DNA from: JACVRW01 sp963825345
GTDB taxonomy: Bacteria > Actinomycetota > Thermoleophilia > Solirubrobacterales > Thermoleophilaceae
Direction: 5' to 3'
DNA length: 64,000 nucleotides
Assembly: GCA_963825345.1 (NCBI GenBank)
Contig: CAWGSQ010000012.1
Span: 1 to 64,000 of the forward strand
Shown: positions 27,101 to 34,920 of the stretch, one piece after another
Layout of the letters: each line of letters starts with the position of its first letter
How positions within the stretch are numbered: the first letter of the stretch is position 1
Program-made: the position numbers and the translations under genes
Notes under the pieces: model-generated
The model's input: only the letters and a program-made list of their open reading frames with translations
What the model was told of the DNA's origin: nothing
The model's database searches: none

Positions 27101-28212
27101 GGCGGCTCGAGCTCGCGCTGGTCGGTGAGCAGGACGACCAGCGCCTCGAGCTCGCGGGCCGTCGCGAGCAGCTGTCGGAAGGAGGGCAGCTCGGCTGCGT
27201 AGTGGTCGGGCCGCCAGCAATCCACCACGAGCACGAGCTTGTGCGCGCTCATCTGCACGTCGCGGCCCGCGATACCGGACTCCGCCATGCGGCGGAGCTG
27301 CTCGAGCCGCGGGCGCAGCTCGGCCTCGAGCAGGGCGTCGAGCTCGAGCGCCGTGCGCGCGAACGCAAGAACGGGCAGGTCCGCCCCGCGACCCGGCGTG
27401 TGAGGCTCGGCGCGCTGGTGCGGCAGCCACTTGCCCCAGTCCCACTCGGCGGAGTCGGACGCCTCGAAGCAGGTGGCCACCCGCAGGTCGCGAGGGGCTC
27501 GGAACGCGGCGAGCTGGGTGATCAGCGCGCGGGCGAAGCCGCGCGTGCGCGAACGCTCCCCGGTGACGGCGAGGACGCCCACGTTGCTGAGGTCGTCCAC
27601 CACGGGCTCGCTCCGCAGGGTGCCGCGGCGCTCCACGAGACGACGCGCCTCCTGTAGAGGCTGCGACTGGTACTCGGTGAGCGGGTTCACGCCCAGCTCG
27701 AGCTCCACGGGGCGGTCGAGCGGAACGTTGCCCCGGCCGAAGCGGACGTGCATGAAGTCGGGGTGATCGGGCCTCCGCTCCCACACGCCGCGGCGCTTCA
27801 ACACCGCTGTCCACAGCTTCCCGGGGTCGGGATAGAGACGGGTGAGGGCGCGCCGCTGGAGCTCGCCGGCCTCGGCCAGCTCGTCGTCGCGTTCGCGCAG
27901 GTAGGCGGCATAGCGCCGGGCATCGGCCGCGGCGCGCTTGCGGACCCCGCGGCGCTGGGACCACCGCATCGCGAGCGAGAAGGCCAGCATCAGCGCGATC
28001 ATCGCGCCGGCGATGTACAGGAACAGGCTGTTACCGAAGGCGATCGCGAAGCCGAGCAGTCCCACGCCGCCCACCACGGGGAAGAGCGTCTGGATCACGC
28101 CCATGTGCGGCGGAACGGGCACGATCGGCGGCGAGCCGATGCGCGCAGGGGCACTCGGCACCGGAGCCGGCCACTCCCGCGGGGGCCTGTGAAATTTGGT
28201 CGCCTGGGGCAT
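24188..28212 (-). CDS. eccC: EccC-type FtsK/SpoIIIE ATPase of type VII secretion, frameshift near C-terminus
   Basis: The protein has about 1340 residues. Two membrane helices lie at about 39-87, with a linker and a degenerate domain after them, and then three P-loop domains. Walker A motifs are 'VGATGSGKSELL' (near 500), 'GAPRTGKSTLL' (near 848) and 'GDAETGKSSLL' (near 1134); Walker B 'LLVIVDEFAELL' is in the first. This is the EccC motor that powers export of WXG100 proteins. Near 24315 the reading frame loses one C in a run before CGGGG. The uninterrupted frame ends in unrelated text at 24184, whereas the shifted frame gives the expected tail 'PGRAQFVRRGRSPVLVQTAY' and stops at 24188. The span is 4025 bases, one short of a multiple of three. 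It is divergent from the WXG100 run. Confidence 0.93.
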
Positions 28213-28227
28213 CCCTATGGGTTATGA

Positions 28228-28247
28228 GGTTCCCTTCTCCGGGAACC
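28228..28247. promoter_or_regulatory. Inverted repeat in the divergent eccC/WXG100 promoter region
   Basis: GGTTCCC-TTCTCC-GGGAACC is a perfect 7-bp inverted repeat in the 80-base region between the two diverging halves of the secretion locus. Its position suits an operator controlling one or both sides. It is followed by AT-richer sequence before the WXG100 start. Confidence 0.45.
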
Positions 28248-28292
28248 ACTAGACCTCTAAGGAAGTTTTCCCCGGTCACGGAGCCTTTCTCT

Positions 28293-28586
28293 ATGCCCAA
28301 TATTGCGGTTACTCCCGAGCAACTTCAGTCCATTGCGAGCCAGCTGAACGCGGGCGCATCCAACATCGAGTCGACCCTGTCCCAGCTCGCCGGACAGGTG
28401 GCTCCGCTCCAGAGCGAGTGGCAGGGCGTCGCGCAGGCCCGCTTCCAGGAGCTGTGGGCCGAGTGGCAGCGCTCCTCGCAGGGCATCCAGGAGGCGCTCC
28501 ACGGGATCTCGCAGCTCACCCAGCAGGCCGGCGCGAACTACGAGCAGACCGAGACCAGCATCGCGTCCTCCTTCGGCGGCCGGTAG
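28293..28586 (+). CDS. WXG100 (ESAT-6-like) secreted protein
   Basis: This 97-residue helical-hairpin protein has 'SEWQGVAQARFQ' in the turn (W43-Q-G45) and the export signal YxxxE at Y83-E87 ('NYEQTE'), the two hallmarks of WXG100 type VII substrates. ATG 28293 gives the standard family length; GGAG lies upstream. It is the first gene of a plus-strand run, divergent from the EccC ATPase that would export it. Confidence 0.95.
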   Translation: MPNIAVTPEQLQSIASQLNAGASNIESTLSQLAGQVAPLQSEWQGVAQARFQELWAEWQRSSQGIQEALHGISQLTQQAGANYEQTETSIASSFGGR

Positions 28587-28615
28587 TCGCCGCGGATAGG
28601 CGAGGCTAGGGCCCG

Positions 28616-28921
28616 ATGGCTGAGATCAGGGTCGATCCCGGCAGCCTGCGATCAGCAGGAGGCACCGCGCGCCTGGCGAGCACCCAGCTGCTGGGGCTCG
28701 CGGGCGAGGTGAGAGCGGCGCTGTCCGGCGTGGCCGGCGCGGCGCCGCCCGAGACGAGCGGCGCGAGCTCGGCATTCGCGGGCGCCGTGGAGGCGGGCGC
28801 TGTGGCGATCGGCGACGGCGTGGGCGCGCTCGGCTCGAACGCCGAGTCCGCCGCGGCCGTATACGAGCAGGTCGACCAAGAGGCGATGCCCGCCTCGACC
28901 GGACGGCCGGGGGCGCGATGA
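28616..28921 (+). CDS. EspC/WXG100-like type VII secretion protein
   Basis: The 101-residue Ala/Gly-rich protein begins 'IRVDPGSLRSAGGTARL', like actinobacterial EspC/DUF2580 ESX proteins. It carries the export signal YxxxD at Y83-D87 ('VYEQVD'). It lacks a clear WXG turn. It probably pairs with another helical substrate from the same run. Its stop overlaps the next start (ATGA). Confidence 0.75.
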   Translation: MAEIRVDPGSLRSAGGTARLASTQLLGLAGEVRAALSGVAGAAPPETSGASSAFAGAVEAGAVAIGDGVGALGSNAESAAAVYEQVDQEAMPASTGRPGAR

Positions 28922-30354
28922 GCCGCCCGGCCGACCTTCAGGGCCTGCCCTGGCCCGAGGGCGAGCCGGCGCCACTTCGCGCCGCGGCCACGCGGCTGCG
29001 CGGGCTCTCGAACGGCTTCGACGGCGCGAGCAGCACGATTGCGGCCGCGTCTCCCACCGCCTGGAGCGGTGTCGCCTCAGTCTCCTATGGGACGACCCTC
29101 GCCCGCGCGGGCGAGGCCGTGACCTATCTCGAGGGCTCGCTGGACACGGCGGGTACCGCGCTCGGGGACCTGGCGGACAGGATCGAGGAAGCCCAGGACA
29201 AGGTGCGCCGCGCCGCCGACAGGCTGCGCGAGGCGCGCGAGGAGGCCGCCGAGGCGCAGCGGCGTGCCATAGCGGCGCGCACCGAGGCGATCAGTGCGCG
29301 CAACACCGCTCTGCTCAGCCCAAACCCGCTCACCTTCGCCGACCCCTTCTCGCAGGCCGCCGACGCCGCCGAGGCGCGCGCCGCCTCGGCCGAGGGGCTC
29401 GCCGCCGACAAGCAGGGGGACGCCGACCGGATCGAGCGCTGGGCACAGGGCGAGGCAAGCGACGCGGTGAAGTCGGTCAAGGTGGCCGACGCCGCGACCG
29501 CGAGCGCGCTCGAGGCCACCGGGCTTCCGCTGGGGCCGTCGGTCGGCGGGCCTCCCAGCGCCTCGGGAGCGCAGGCGGTCTGGGACTTCGTGTACGACGT
29601 GGCGCTCAAGCCGTTCAATCCGTACGACTCGGGCAACAACGCCGGCGAGACCGCAATGGTCTTCGCGGGTTACGGCTCGGGCGTCCTCTTCGGCACCTCG
29701 GAGTGGACGAGCCGCGTCGCCTCCCAGAACTGGATGCGCACCGTGCCGGGCTACTGGGCGCGCCAGCCGCGCTGGGTGGCGCCCTACATGCGCTCCACCC
29801 CGAGCGGCGGGACCACCTCGGTGAGCGGCTACACGCGCCGCGGCATCTGGGCGCCCTCTCAGACCGTGCCGGATGAGGCGGCGCGCGCGCAGTGGGCGAG
29901 CCGCGCGAAGTTGTTCGGGCGCGCCGGCGCCGCCGCCGCCTTCATCACCGCCGGGGCGGCTCAGTACTTCGACGACAGCAACAATCCGAACCTGAACACC
30001 CAGGAGCGGTCGGGCCGCGTGGCCGCGCAGACCGTGACAGTGGGCGGCGCGGCGGCGCTCGGAGGATGGGGCGGCGCGGCCGCCGGCGCCACGATCGGCA
30101 CAGCCATTTGCCCGGTCGTCGGCACCGTGGTCGGCGGCGTGGTGGGCGGCATCGTGGGCGGCGGCCTGGCCGGCGGGCTCGTGGATCACTTCAACGACGG
30201 CGTGGTCGACTGGGCCGGAACCGCAGCCGACGACGCCTGGCAGTGGGGCGAGGGCGCGGCGAGCGACGTGTCCGACTGGACGAGCAGCGCCGTCGAGAAC
30301 ACCGGGGACAAGGTGGACTCCGTCACGCCGTGGGACGGCGTGGCGCCGTGGTAA
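28918..30354 (+). CDS. Large WXG-like/coiled-coil/glycine-zipper protein, candidate secreted effector
   Basis: The protein has 478 residues. The N-terminal 100 residues are helical, with a WSG turn at W49-G51 ('PTAWSGVASVSYG'), as in toxins that carry an N-terminal WXG/LXG targeting domain. A long charged coiled coil (about 80-130) and an Ala-rich helical segment (to about 200) follow. A central region contains many aromatic residues ('WMRTVPGYWARQPRWVAPYM'). A glycine-zipper membrane-active segment lies at about 380-424 ('GTVVGGVVGGIVGGG'), and the tail is acidic and Trp-containing. No catalytic toxin domain was recognised. It overlaps the EspC-like gene by four bases. A membrane-inserting effector or secreted scaffold is an inference. 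Confidence 0.7.
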   Translation: MSRPADLQGLPWPEGEPAPLRAAATRLRGLSNGFDGASSTIAAASPTAWSGVASVSYGTTLARAGEAVTYLEGSLDTAGTALGDLADRIEEAQDKVRRAADRLREAREEAAEAQRRAIAARTEAISARNTALLSPNPLTFADPFSQAADAAEARAASAEGLAADKQGDADRIERWAQGEASDAVKSVKVADAATASALEATGLPLGPSVGGPPSASGAQAVWDFVYDVALKPFNPYDSGNNAGETAMVFAGYGSGVLFGTSEWTSRVASQNWMRTVPGYWARQPRWVAPYMRSTPSGGTTSVSGYTRRGIWAPSQTVPDEAARAQWASRAKLFGRAGAAAAFITAGAAQYFDDSNNPNLNTQERSGRVAAQTVTVGGAAALGGWGGAAAGATIGTAICPVVGTVVGGVVGGIVGGGLAGGLVDHFNDGVVDWAGTAADDAWQWGEGAASDVSDWTSSAVENTGDKVDSVTPWDGVAPW

Positions 30355-30363
30355 GGACCTGAC

Positions 30364-31155
30364 ATGCCGGCCGCTGCCATCGCCGTGGGTAGCGCGCTGC
30401 TGGCGATCTCGTGGATGTGCTGGACCGGCCGCTGGCGCGCCTGGTCGCGCATCGCGATGCTGCCGGCGATGCCGATCACGCTCGCGCCGGGACTGGGGCT
30501 CTGCCTGATCCTCGTGGGCATCGGCGACCTCGCGCCCGAAGGAGTCCGAGGCGCGTTCTACGCGCCGGCCCTCCTCGCCGTGACTGCGGGCATCGTCCTC
30601 GCGCTCTGGGACCCGGACTGGTGGGGGCCGCGCTGGTTCAGGGAACGCGACCGCGAGTTCGACCTCTCGGTGCCGCTCAACGCCGCCATCGCCTCCACGG
30701 TGCGAACCGATCCCGGGGCGGCGGCGAGCGAGGCGATCGTGCGAGCGCGCCTCGGCCAGGAGCCGCTCGCACGTTGGCGCGCGCATCTCGTGAGCGACGA
30801 GCACTCCCGCCCGAGCGCGATGCAGCGGATCGGCGTCGTGCGTGGGCACCTGATGCTCTATCCCGAGGCGATCGCCTTCGCGGCGGACGTGCGCGAGGAC
30901 CGCATGCGCGGCGCGCCCGTCGTGGACATCATTCCCGCCGGGACGGTGATCGGCGCCCGCCGCGTCTCGGCCGGCACACGGCCCGACGGGGCCGTCGGGC
31001 CGGCGCACGATCTCCCCTCGCGGGTGATGCCGCGCATCCGCGTGGACACCCACGACGGCCCGCGTGTGTTCGAGACGGCCGGTGCCGGACGCCGGGCCGA
31101 GGAGATCGAGCGGCGCTACGTCGGCGGACGGCAGCCGGCCGCCGCCGGCGCTTAG
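30364..31155 (+). CDS. Membrane protein with cytoplasmic PH-like domain
   Basis: Three hydrophobic segments (about 4-20, 31-57 and 65-82) precede a soluble domain from about 130. There 'VVRGHLMLYPEAIAFAADVREDR' and 'VVDIIPAGTVIGARR' resemble a PH-like beta barrel. The same domain pattern returns in the next gene, so the two are probably related. It follows the large WXG-like protein by nine bases. It could be a structural partner of the secretion system or an immunity protein for the preceding candidate effector; the sequence does not decide. Confidence 0.6.
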   Translation: MPAAAIAVGSALLAISWMCWTGRWRAWSRIAMLPAMPITLAPGLGLCLILVGIGDLAPEGVRGAFYAPALLAVTAGIVLALWDPDWWGPRWFRERDREFDLSVPLNAAIASTVRTDPGAAASEAIVRARLGQEPLARWRAHLVSDEHSRPSAMQRIGVVRGHLMLYPEAIAFAADVREDRMRGAPVVDIIPAGTVIGARRVSAGTRPDGAVGPAHDLPSRVMPRIRVDTHDGPRVFETAGAGRRAEEIERRYVGGRQPAAAGA

Positions 31156-31159
31156 CCAC

Positions 31160-31591
31160 GTGAGACAGATCGACGTGACCGGACCCTCGGCCGCTCCTCC
31201 CACGAGCGAGGCCTTCGAACGCTGGGATGTGGCCGCGATCGGGCCGGGCTGGATGCCCGCGGCGGGCGAGGCGGAGCTCTGGCCCGTCGAGGGCCGGCTA
31301 ACGCTTCACCCTGAGGGTCTCGTCTTCAGCTCCGAGGACACCGTCGACCGCACGAGCGGCGAGCCGGTCGTGGCCGTGATCGCGGCGGAGTCGGTGCTCG
31401 ACAGCGGACCGCTGTCGCCGGGATCGCGGATCACACCCTCCGAGCTCGCGGGTCTGTGGATGCCGCGCTTCCTGCGTCGCTTCCGCTGTCCCGGGTTCTC
31501 GGTGCACACGCGGGAGGGTGACTGGGTGTTCGACTGCCCTCACGGCCAGCAGCGCTCGGACGAGGTCAGTCGTCGCTACGCCTCCGGATGA
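31160..31591 (+). CDS. PH-like domain protein of the secretion locus
   Basis: The 143-residue soluble protein includes 'VEGRLTLHPEGLVFSSED', 'VVAVIAAESVLD' and 'FSVHTREGDWVFDCP', which parallel the soluble domain of the preceding gene and suggest a PH-like fold. GTG 31160 is chosen because it is four bases after the previous stop and keeps the domain whole. The end overlaps the next gene (ATGA). Function unknown. Confidence 0.6.
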   Translation: MRQIDVTGPSAAPPTSEAFERWDVAAIGPGWMPAAGEAELWPVEGRLTLHPEGLVFSSEDTVDRTSGEPVVAVIAAESVLDSGPLSPGSRITPSELAGLWMPRFLRRFRCPGFSVHTREGDWVFDCPHGQQRSDEVSRRYASG

Positions 31592-32052
31592 GCGAGGAGC
31601 TCGAGACCTACCGGCATCCCACGGCGGGCTTCGAGCTGCCGCTGCCGCGCGACTGGGAGCAATCGGAGAACGTGCCCGGCTGCGCCCTTGTTTCGATCGA
31701 GCCGCCGCGCGAAGACCCGCACTTCCGGGCCAACGTGGTGGTCACAATCGAAGCGCTCGGCAGCGGCGCCGAGCTGGAGAGCTGGGCCGAGAGCTCGCTC
31801 GACGCCCTACGCGAAAGCCTCGACCGCCTGCGCGTGATCGACCTGGAGTCGGTGGAGATCGACGGCCTGCCTGCGCGGCGAGCGCTCACCCATTACCTGC
31901 ACGACCGCTTCGGCGGCGTGAACCTCGAGCAGTGGTCGCTCCTCCACGGCGAGCTCGGCTACGTGGTGTCCTGGTCGACCGCCGCCCTCGAGTACGACGA
32001 CCTGTGGTCGCTCACCAACAGCGTGGCCGAGGGCCTGAGGATGGCGAAGTGA
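31588..32052 (+). CDS. DUF1795/LpqN-like protein
   Basis: The 154-residue protein begins 'YRHPTAGFELPLPRDWE' and continues 'FRANVVVTIEAL' and 'LLHGELGYVVSWS'. This is the pattern of the DcrB/DUF1795 and LpqN families (single alpha/beta domain), found near type VII loci and in lipoproteins. No signal peptide is present, so it acts in the cytoplasm if at all with the secretion system. It overlaps both neighbours by four bases. Confidence 0.65.
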   Translation: MSEELETYRHPTAGFELPLPRDWEQSENVPGCALVSIEPPREDPHFRANVVVTIEALGSGAELESWAESSLDALRESLDRLRVIDLESVEIDGLPARRALTHYLHDRFGGVNLEQWSLLHGELGYVVSWSTAALEYDDLWSLTNSVAEGLRMAK

Positions 32053-32699
32053 CCGTCGCGCCCGAGTTCGACGACAGCGGCGACCTGCTGGTGGCGGAGG
32101 CGACGCTGGCGGTCCTGATCGCGCACGCCGCCGATCCCGTCCACGCCGCGCTCCAGGGCGAGGACGCCAAGGAGCAGCTCGCCCTCCTGCATACCGCGGG
32201 CGTGATCCAGGGCGCGAGCTCACACCCCGCGATTCGCGGCGCGCTCGAGGCGATCGTGCGGCCGGGGCTGTGCACGCTCGAGCTCGCCTATGCCGGCCGC
32301 TCCATGCAGGGCTGGGTGTCCGAGTCGGACGCCGCTCTGCTCATGCCCGCGGACGACGGCGACGAGCGCCGGCGCCTGATGCAGCTTCACCCCACGCTCC
32401 TCCCTGAGGTGCTCGCGCGGTTGGTGGACCTCGGCCCACGGCCGCGCGCATCGGCCGCCGAGCCGATTCCCTACGAGGACGAGGCGGTGGGAGAGCTGCG
32501 GCGACGCTGGCGCCTCGGGGCCACCTGGACGCTGGCGGACGGCACAGCCGGCGGCGACGGGCTCGAGGTTCTCGACGCGGACACGGGCCTCTGGATGCTC
32601 GCGCCGCGCGACGACGAGCTGCTGGCGTGGCCGGTCACGCCCACGTTCGTCTGGCGCCACATCGTGCGGCTCGTGATGCGCCGGGCGGCCGAGGCCTAG
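32049..32699 (+). CDS. Uncharacterised protein, possibly EspG-like chaperone
   Basis: The 216-residue protein starts at GTG, overlapping the previous stop (GTGA). It is a helix/strand mixed protein: 'LAVLIAHAADPVHAAL' and 'MQGWVSESDAALLMP' toward the N-terminal half, and 'WTLADGTAGGDGLEVLDADTGLW' near the end. Position at the end of the WXG100 run and size suggest an ESX accessory such as the EspG substrate chaperone, but the sequence match is weak and I would not rely on it. It ends in a four-base overlap with the convergent GGDEF/EAL gene. Confidence 0.5.
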   Translation: MTVAPEFDDSGDLLVAEATLAVLIAHAADPVHAALQGEDAKEQLALLHTAGVIQGASSHPAIRGALEAIVRPGLCTLELAYAGRSMQGWVSESDAALLMPADDGDERRRLMQLHPTLLPEVLARLVDLGPRPRASAAEPIPYEDEAVGELRRRWRLGATWTLADGTAGGDGLEVLDADTGLWMLAPRDDELLAWPVTPTFVWRHIVRLVMRRAAEA

Positions 32700-34419
32700 A
32701 AGGGAACGTCGGCCTCGAGGAGCCCGTCGAGCTCCTCGGGCGGAAGCGGCCTTGCGAACAGGAAGCCCTGGCCAAGGGGCAGCCCAGCTCGCGCAGGTCG
32801 GCCACCTGCTCCGCGGTCTCGATGCCCTCGGCCACGACCTCCATCTCGAGCGCGCGGCCCATTGCGATGGCGGCAGCCACGAGCGCCGAGTCGGGTGAGT
32901 TCGCTGCCATGCCGGCCACGAAGGAGCGGTCGATCTTGAGGATGTCGGCGGGCATCTCGCGCAGGTGGTCGAGCGAGGAGTAGCCCGTGCCAAAGTCGTC
33001 GATCGCGATGCGCACACCCGCCGCGCTCAGCTCGCGCAGCGCGCGGAAGCCCGTCTCGCGGTCGGCCATCGCGGTGCTCTCCGTGACCTCGATCGTGAGG
33101 CGATGCGGGTCGAGGGCCGAGCGGCGTACGGCGTTCAGGACTGTGGTCACCACGTCGGGGTGAGTGAGCTCGCGCGCGCTCAGGTTGACCGCGAGGGTGA
33201 ACGGCGAGCCGTGGCCGTTGCGGCGGTCCAAGTCGCGCAGACGCCGGCACGCCTCGCCGACCGCCCAGGCGCCCAACTGCACGATCAGTCCGCTCTCCTC
33301 GGCCACGGGAAGGAACTTGTCGGGCGTGAGCAGCCCACGCTCGGGGTGCTGCCAGCGGATGAGCGCCTCGGCGCCGACCATCTCGCCGTTGTCGAGATCC
33401 ACGAGGGGTTGGTAGAAGAGGCGCAGCTCGCCGCGCTCGAGCCCGTGCTGAAGCTCCTGCTCGATCGAGAGCTCCTCGACGGCGCGCTCGCGCATCGCCA
33501 TGTCGAACAGCTCGGTGCGCGCGCCGCCGCGCTCCTTGGCTCGGTACATGGCGGCGTCGGCGTCCTCCACCAGGTGCGTGCCGTCCAGCTCGTCGCCGGG
33601 CTCGGCCATCGCGATGCCGATGCTGGCGCTGAGCCGCAGCTCGGCGCCGCCGGCGAACACCGGCTCGGCCAGCTCCCGCTGAAGGCGGTCCGCAACGCCG
33701 ACGGCCTCGAGCACGCCGCCCACGGCCTCGCACAGAACTGTGAACTCGTCGCCGCCGAAGCGCGCGACCGTGTCCTCCGGGCGAAGCGTGCGCTGGATGC
33801 GCGCGGCCACCTCGCGGAGGACCTCGTCGCCGGCACCGTGGCCGAGGCTGTCGTTGATCCGCTTGAAGCGGTCGACGTCGAGGAAGTAGACGGCCGTGGC
33901 GTGGCTGCGGCCGCGGCGATCGATCGCGTGCTTGAGCCGGTCACTGAAGAGGGCGCGGTTGGGCAGCCCGGTGAGCGAGTCGTAGAGAGCCAGGCGCTCG
34001 AGCTCGGCCTCCATGCGCTTGCGGTCGCTCACGTCGAGGAAGACTCCGAAGAAGAGTGGCGGCTGCTGCTCGCCGTCGCCGCGCACGACGGTCATCTCGT
34101 CGCGGATCCACACGACGCGGCCGTCCGCGCGGCTGATCCGGTACTCCTGGACGAGCGCCTCGCCGGAGCTGGCGCATTCCTCCTCATTGGTGATCACGCG
34201 GTCCGCGTCGTCGGGATGAAGCAGCCGATCCCAGAGCCCGCCGTCCTCGATCCACGCATCCTGCGAGTAGCCCAGGACGCGCTCGATCGAGGGGCTGATG
34301 TACAGGCATTGCCCGTTCACGCCCGGCTCATAGACGTAGGCGACTGAGGGGACCCCCTCAGCGAGCGGGCCGTATGTGGACTCGATCCGCTGGAGGATCG
34401 CCTTGGGATCCACGGACAT
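32696..34419 (-). CDS. PAS-GGDEF-EAL cyclic-di-GMP protein, frameshift near C-terminus
   Basis: The domain order is PAS (about 15-130, 'SPSIERVLGYSQDAW'), GGDEF (intact 'ARFGGDEFTVL' near 224) and EAL ('GAEALIRWQHP' near 351; 'DDFGTGYSSLDHLRE' in full). Both diguanylate cyclase and phosphodiesterase activities look possible. Near 32772 the frame shifts: the continuous frame runs on to 32635 in low-complexity Arg/Ser text. One extra G there would give 'GQGFLFARPLPPEELDGLL', the normal EAL ending, and a stop at 32696. The span is 1724 bases, one short of a multiple of three. It follows tadA by 30 bases. Confidence 0.9.
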
Positions 34420-34449
34420 TGCCTCTTTTATCGGCAGAAACGCCCAGAT

Positions 34450-34920
34450 CTATCGCCTGGAGGCGAAGAATGCACGCAGGAGTTCTGCGGCCTCGTCGGC
34501 AAGCAAACCACGCGCAACGGCCGGACGGTGGTTGAGCCGCGGCTCGGCGAGCACGTCAAGCACGCTTCCGGCCGCTCCAGCCTTCGGGTCAGCGGCCGCA
34601 TAGACCACCCTCGGAACGCGTGCGAGCACGATCGCTCCGGCGCACATCGCGCACGGCTCGAGGGTCACATAGAGCACGGTGTCGAGCAGGCGCCAGCTGT
34701 CCACGCGGCTCGCGGCCTCGCGCAGCGCGAGGATCTCGGCGTGGGCAGTCGGGTCGCGACGCAGCTCGCGTTCGTTGCGGGCCGCGGCGATCACCTCTCC
34801 CTCGTGCACGACCACGGCGCCGATCGGCACGTCGTCGTGGTCGAGCGCCCGCTCGGCCTCGCGCAGCGCCAGCCGCATGTAGTACTCGTCGCGAGGGAAC
34901 AGCCCCGGGCTCACGTTCAC
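34450..34920 (-). CDS. tadA: tRNA-specific adenosine deaminase
   Basis: The 156-residue protein has zinc ligands and proton shuttle in 'PTAHAEILAL' (H60, E62) and 'EPCAMCAGA' (C90, C93), plus the 'YYMRLALREAERA' N-terminus of TadA. It converts A34 to inosine in tRNA-Arg(ACG). GTG 34920 overlaps the stop of the upstream epimerase gene (GTGA) and is the natural start. A riboflavin- or cytidine-type deaminase is excluded by the TadA-like 'VPRVVYAAADPKAGAAGS' segment. Confidence 0.93.
   Translation of the reverse strand: MNVSPGLFPRDEYYMRLALREAERALDHDDVPIGAVVVHEGEVIAAARNERELRRDPTAHAEILALREAASRVDSWRLLDTVLYVTLEPCAMCAGAIVLARVPRVVYAAADPKAGAAGSVLDVLAEPRLNHRPAVARGLLADEAAELLRAFFASRR

Noticed and set aside
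29077..31203. Long minus-strand open frame opposite the WXG-like effector
   Set aside because: It is antisense to genes with overlapping starts and stops, and its translation has no domain or leader.
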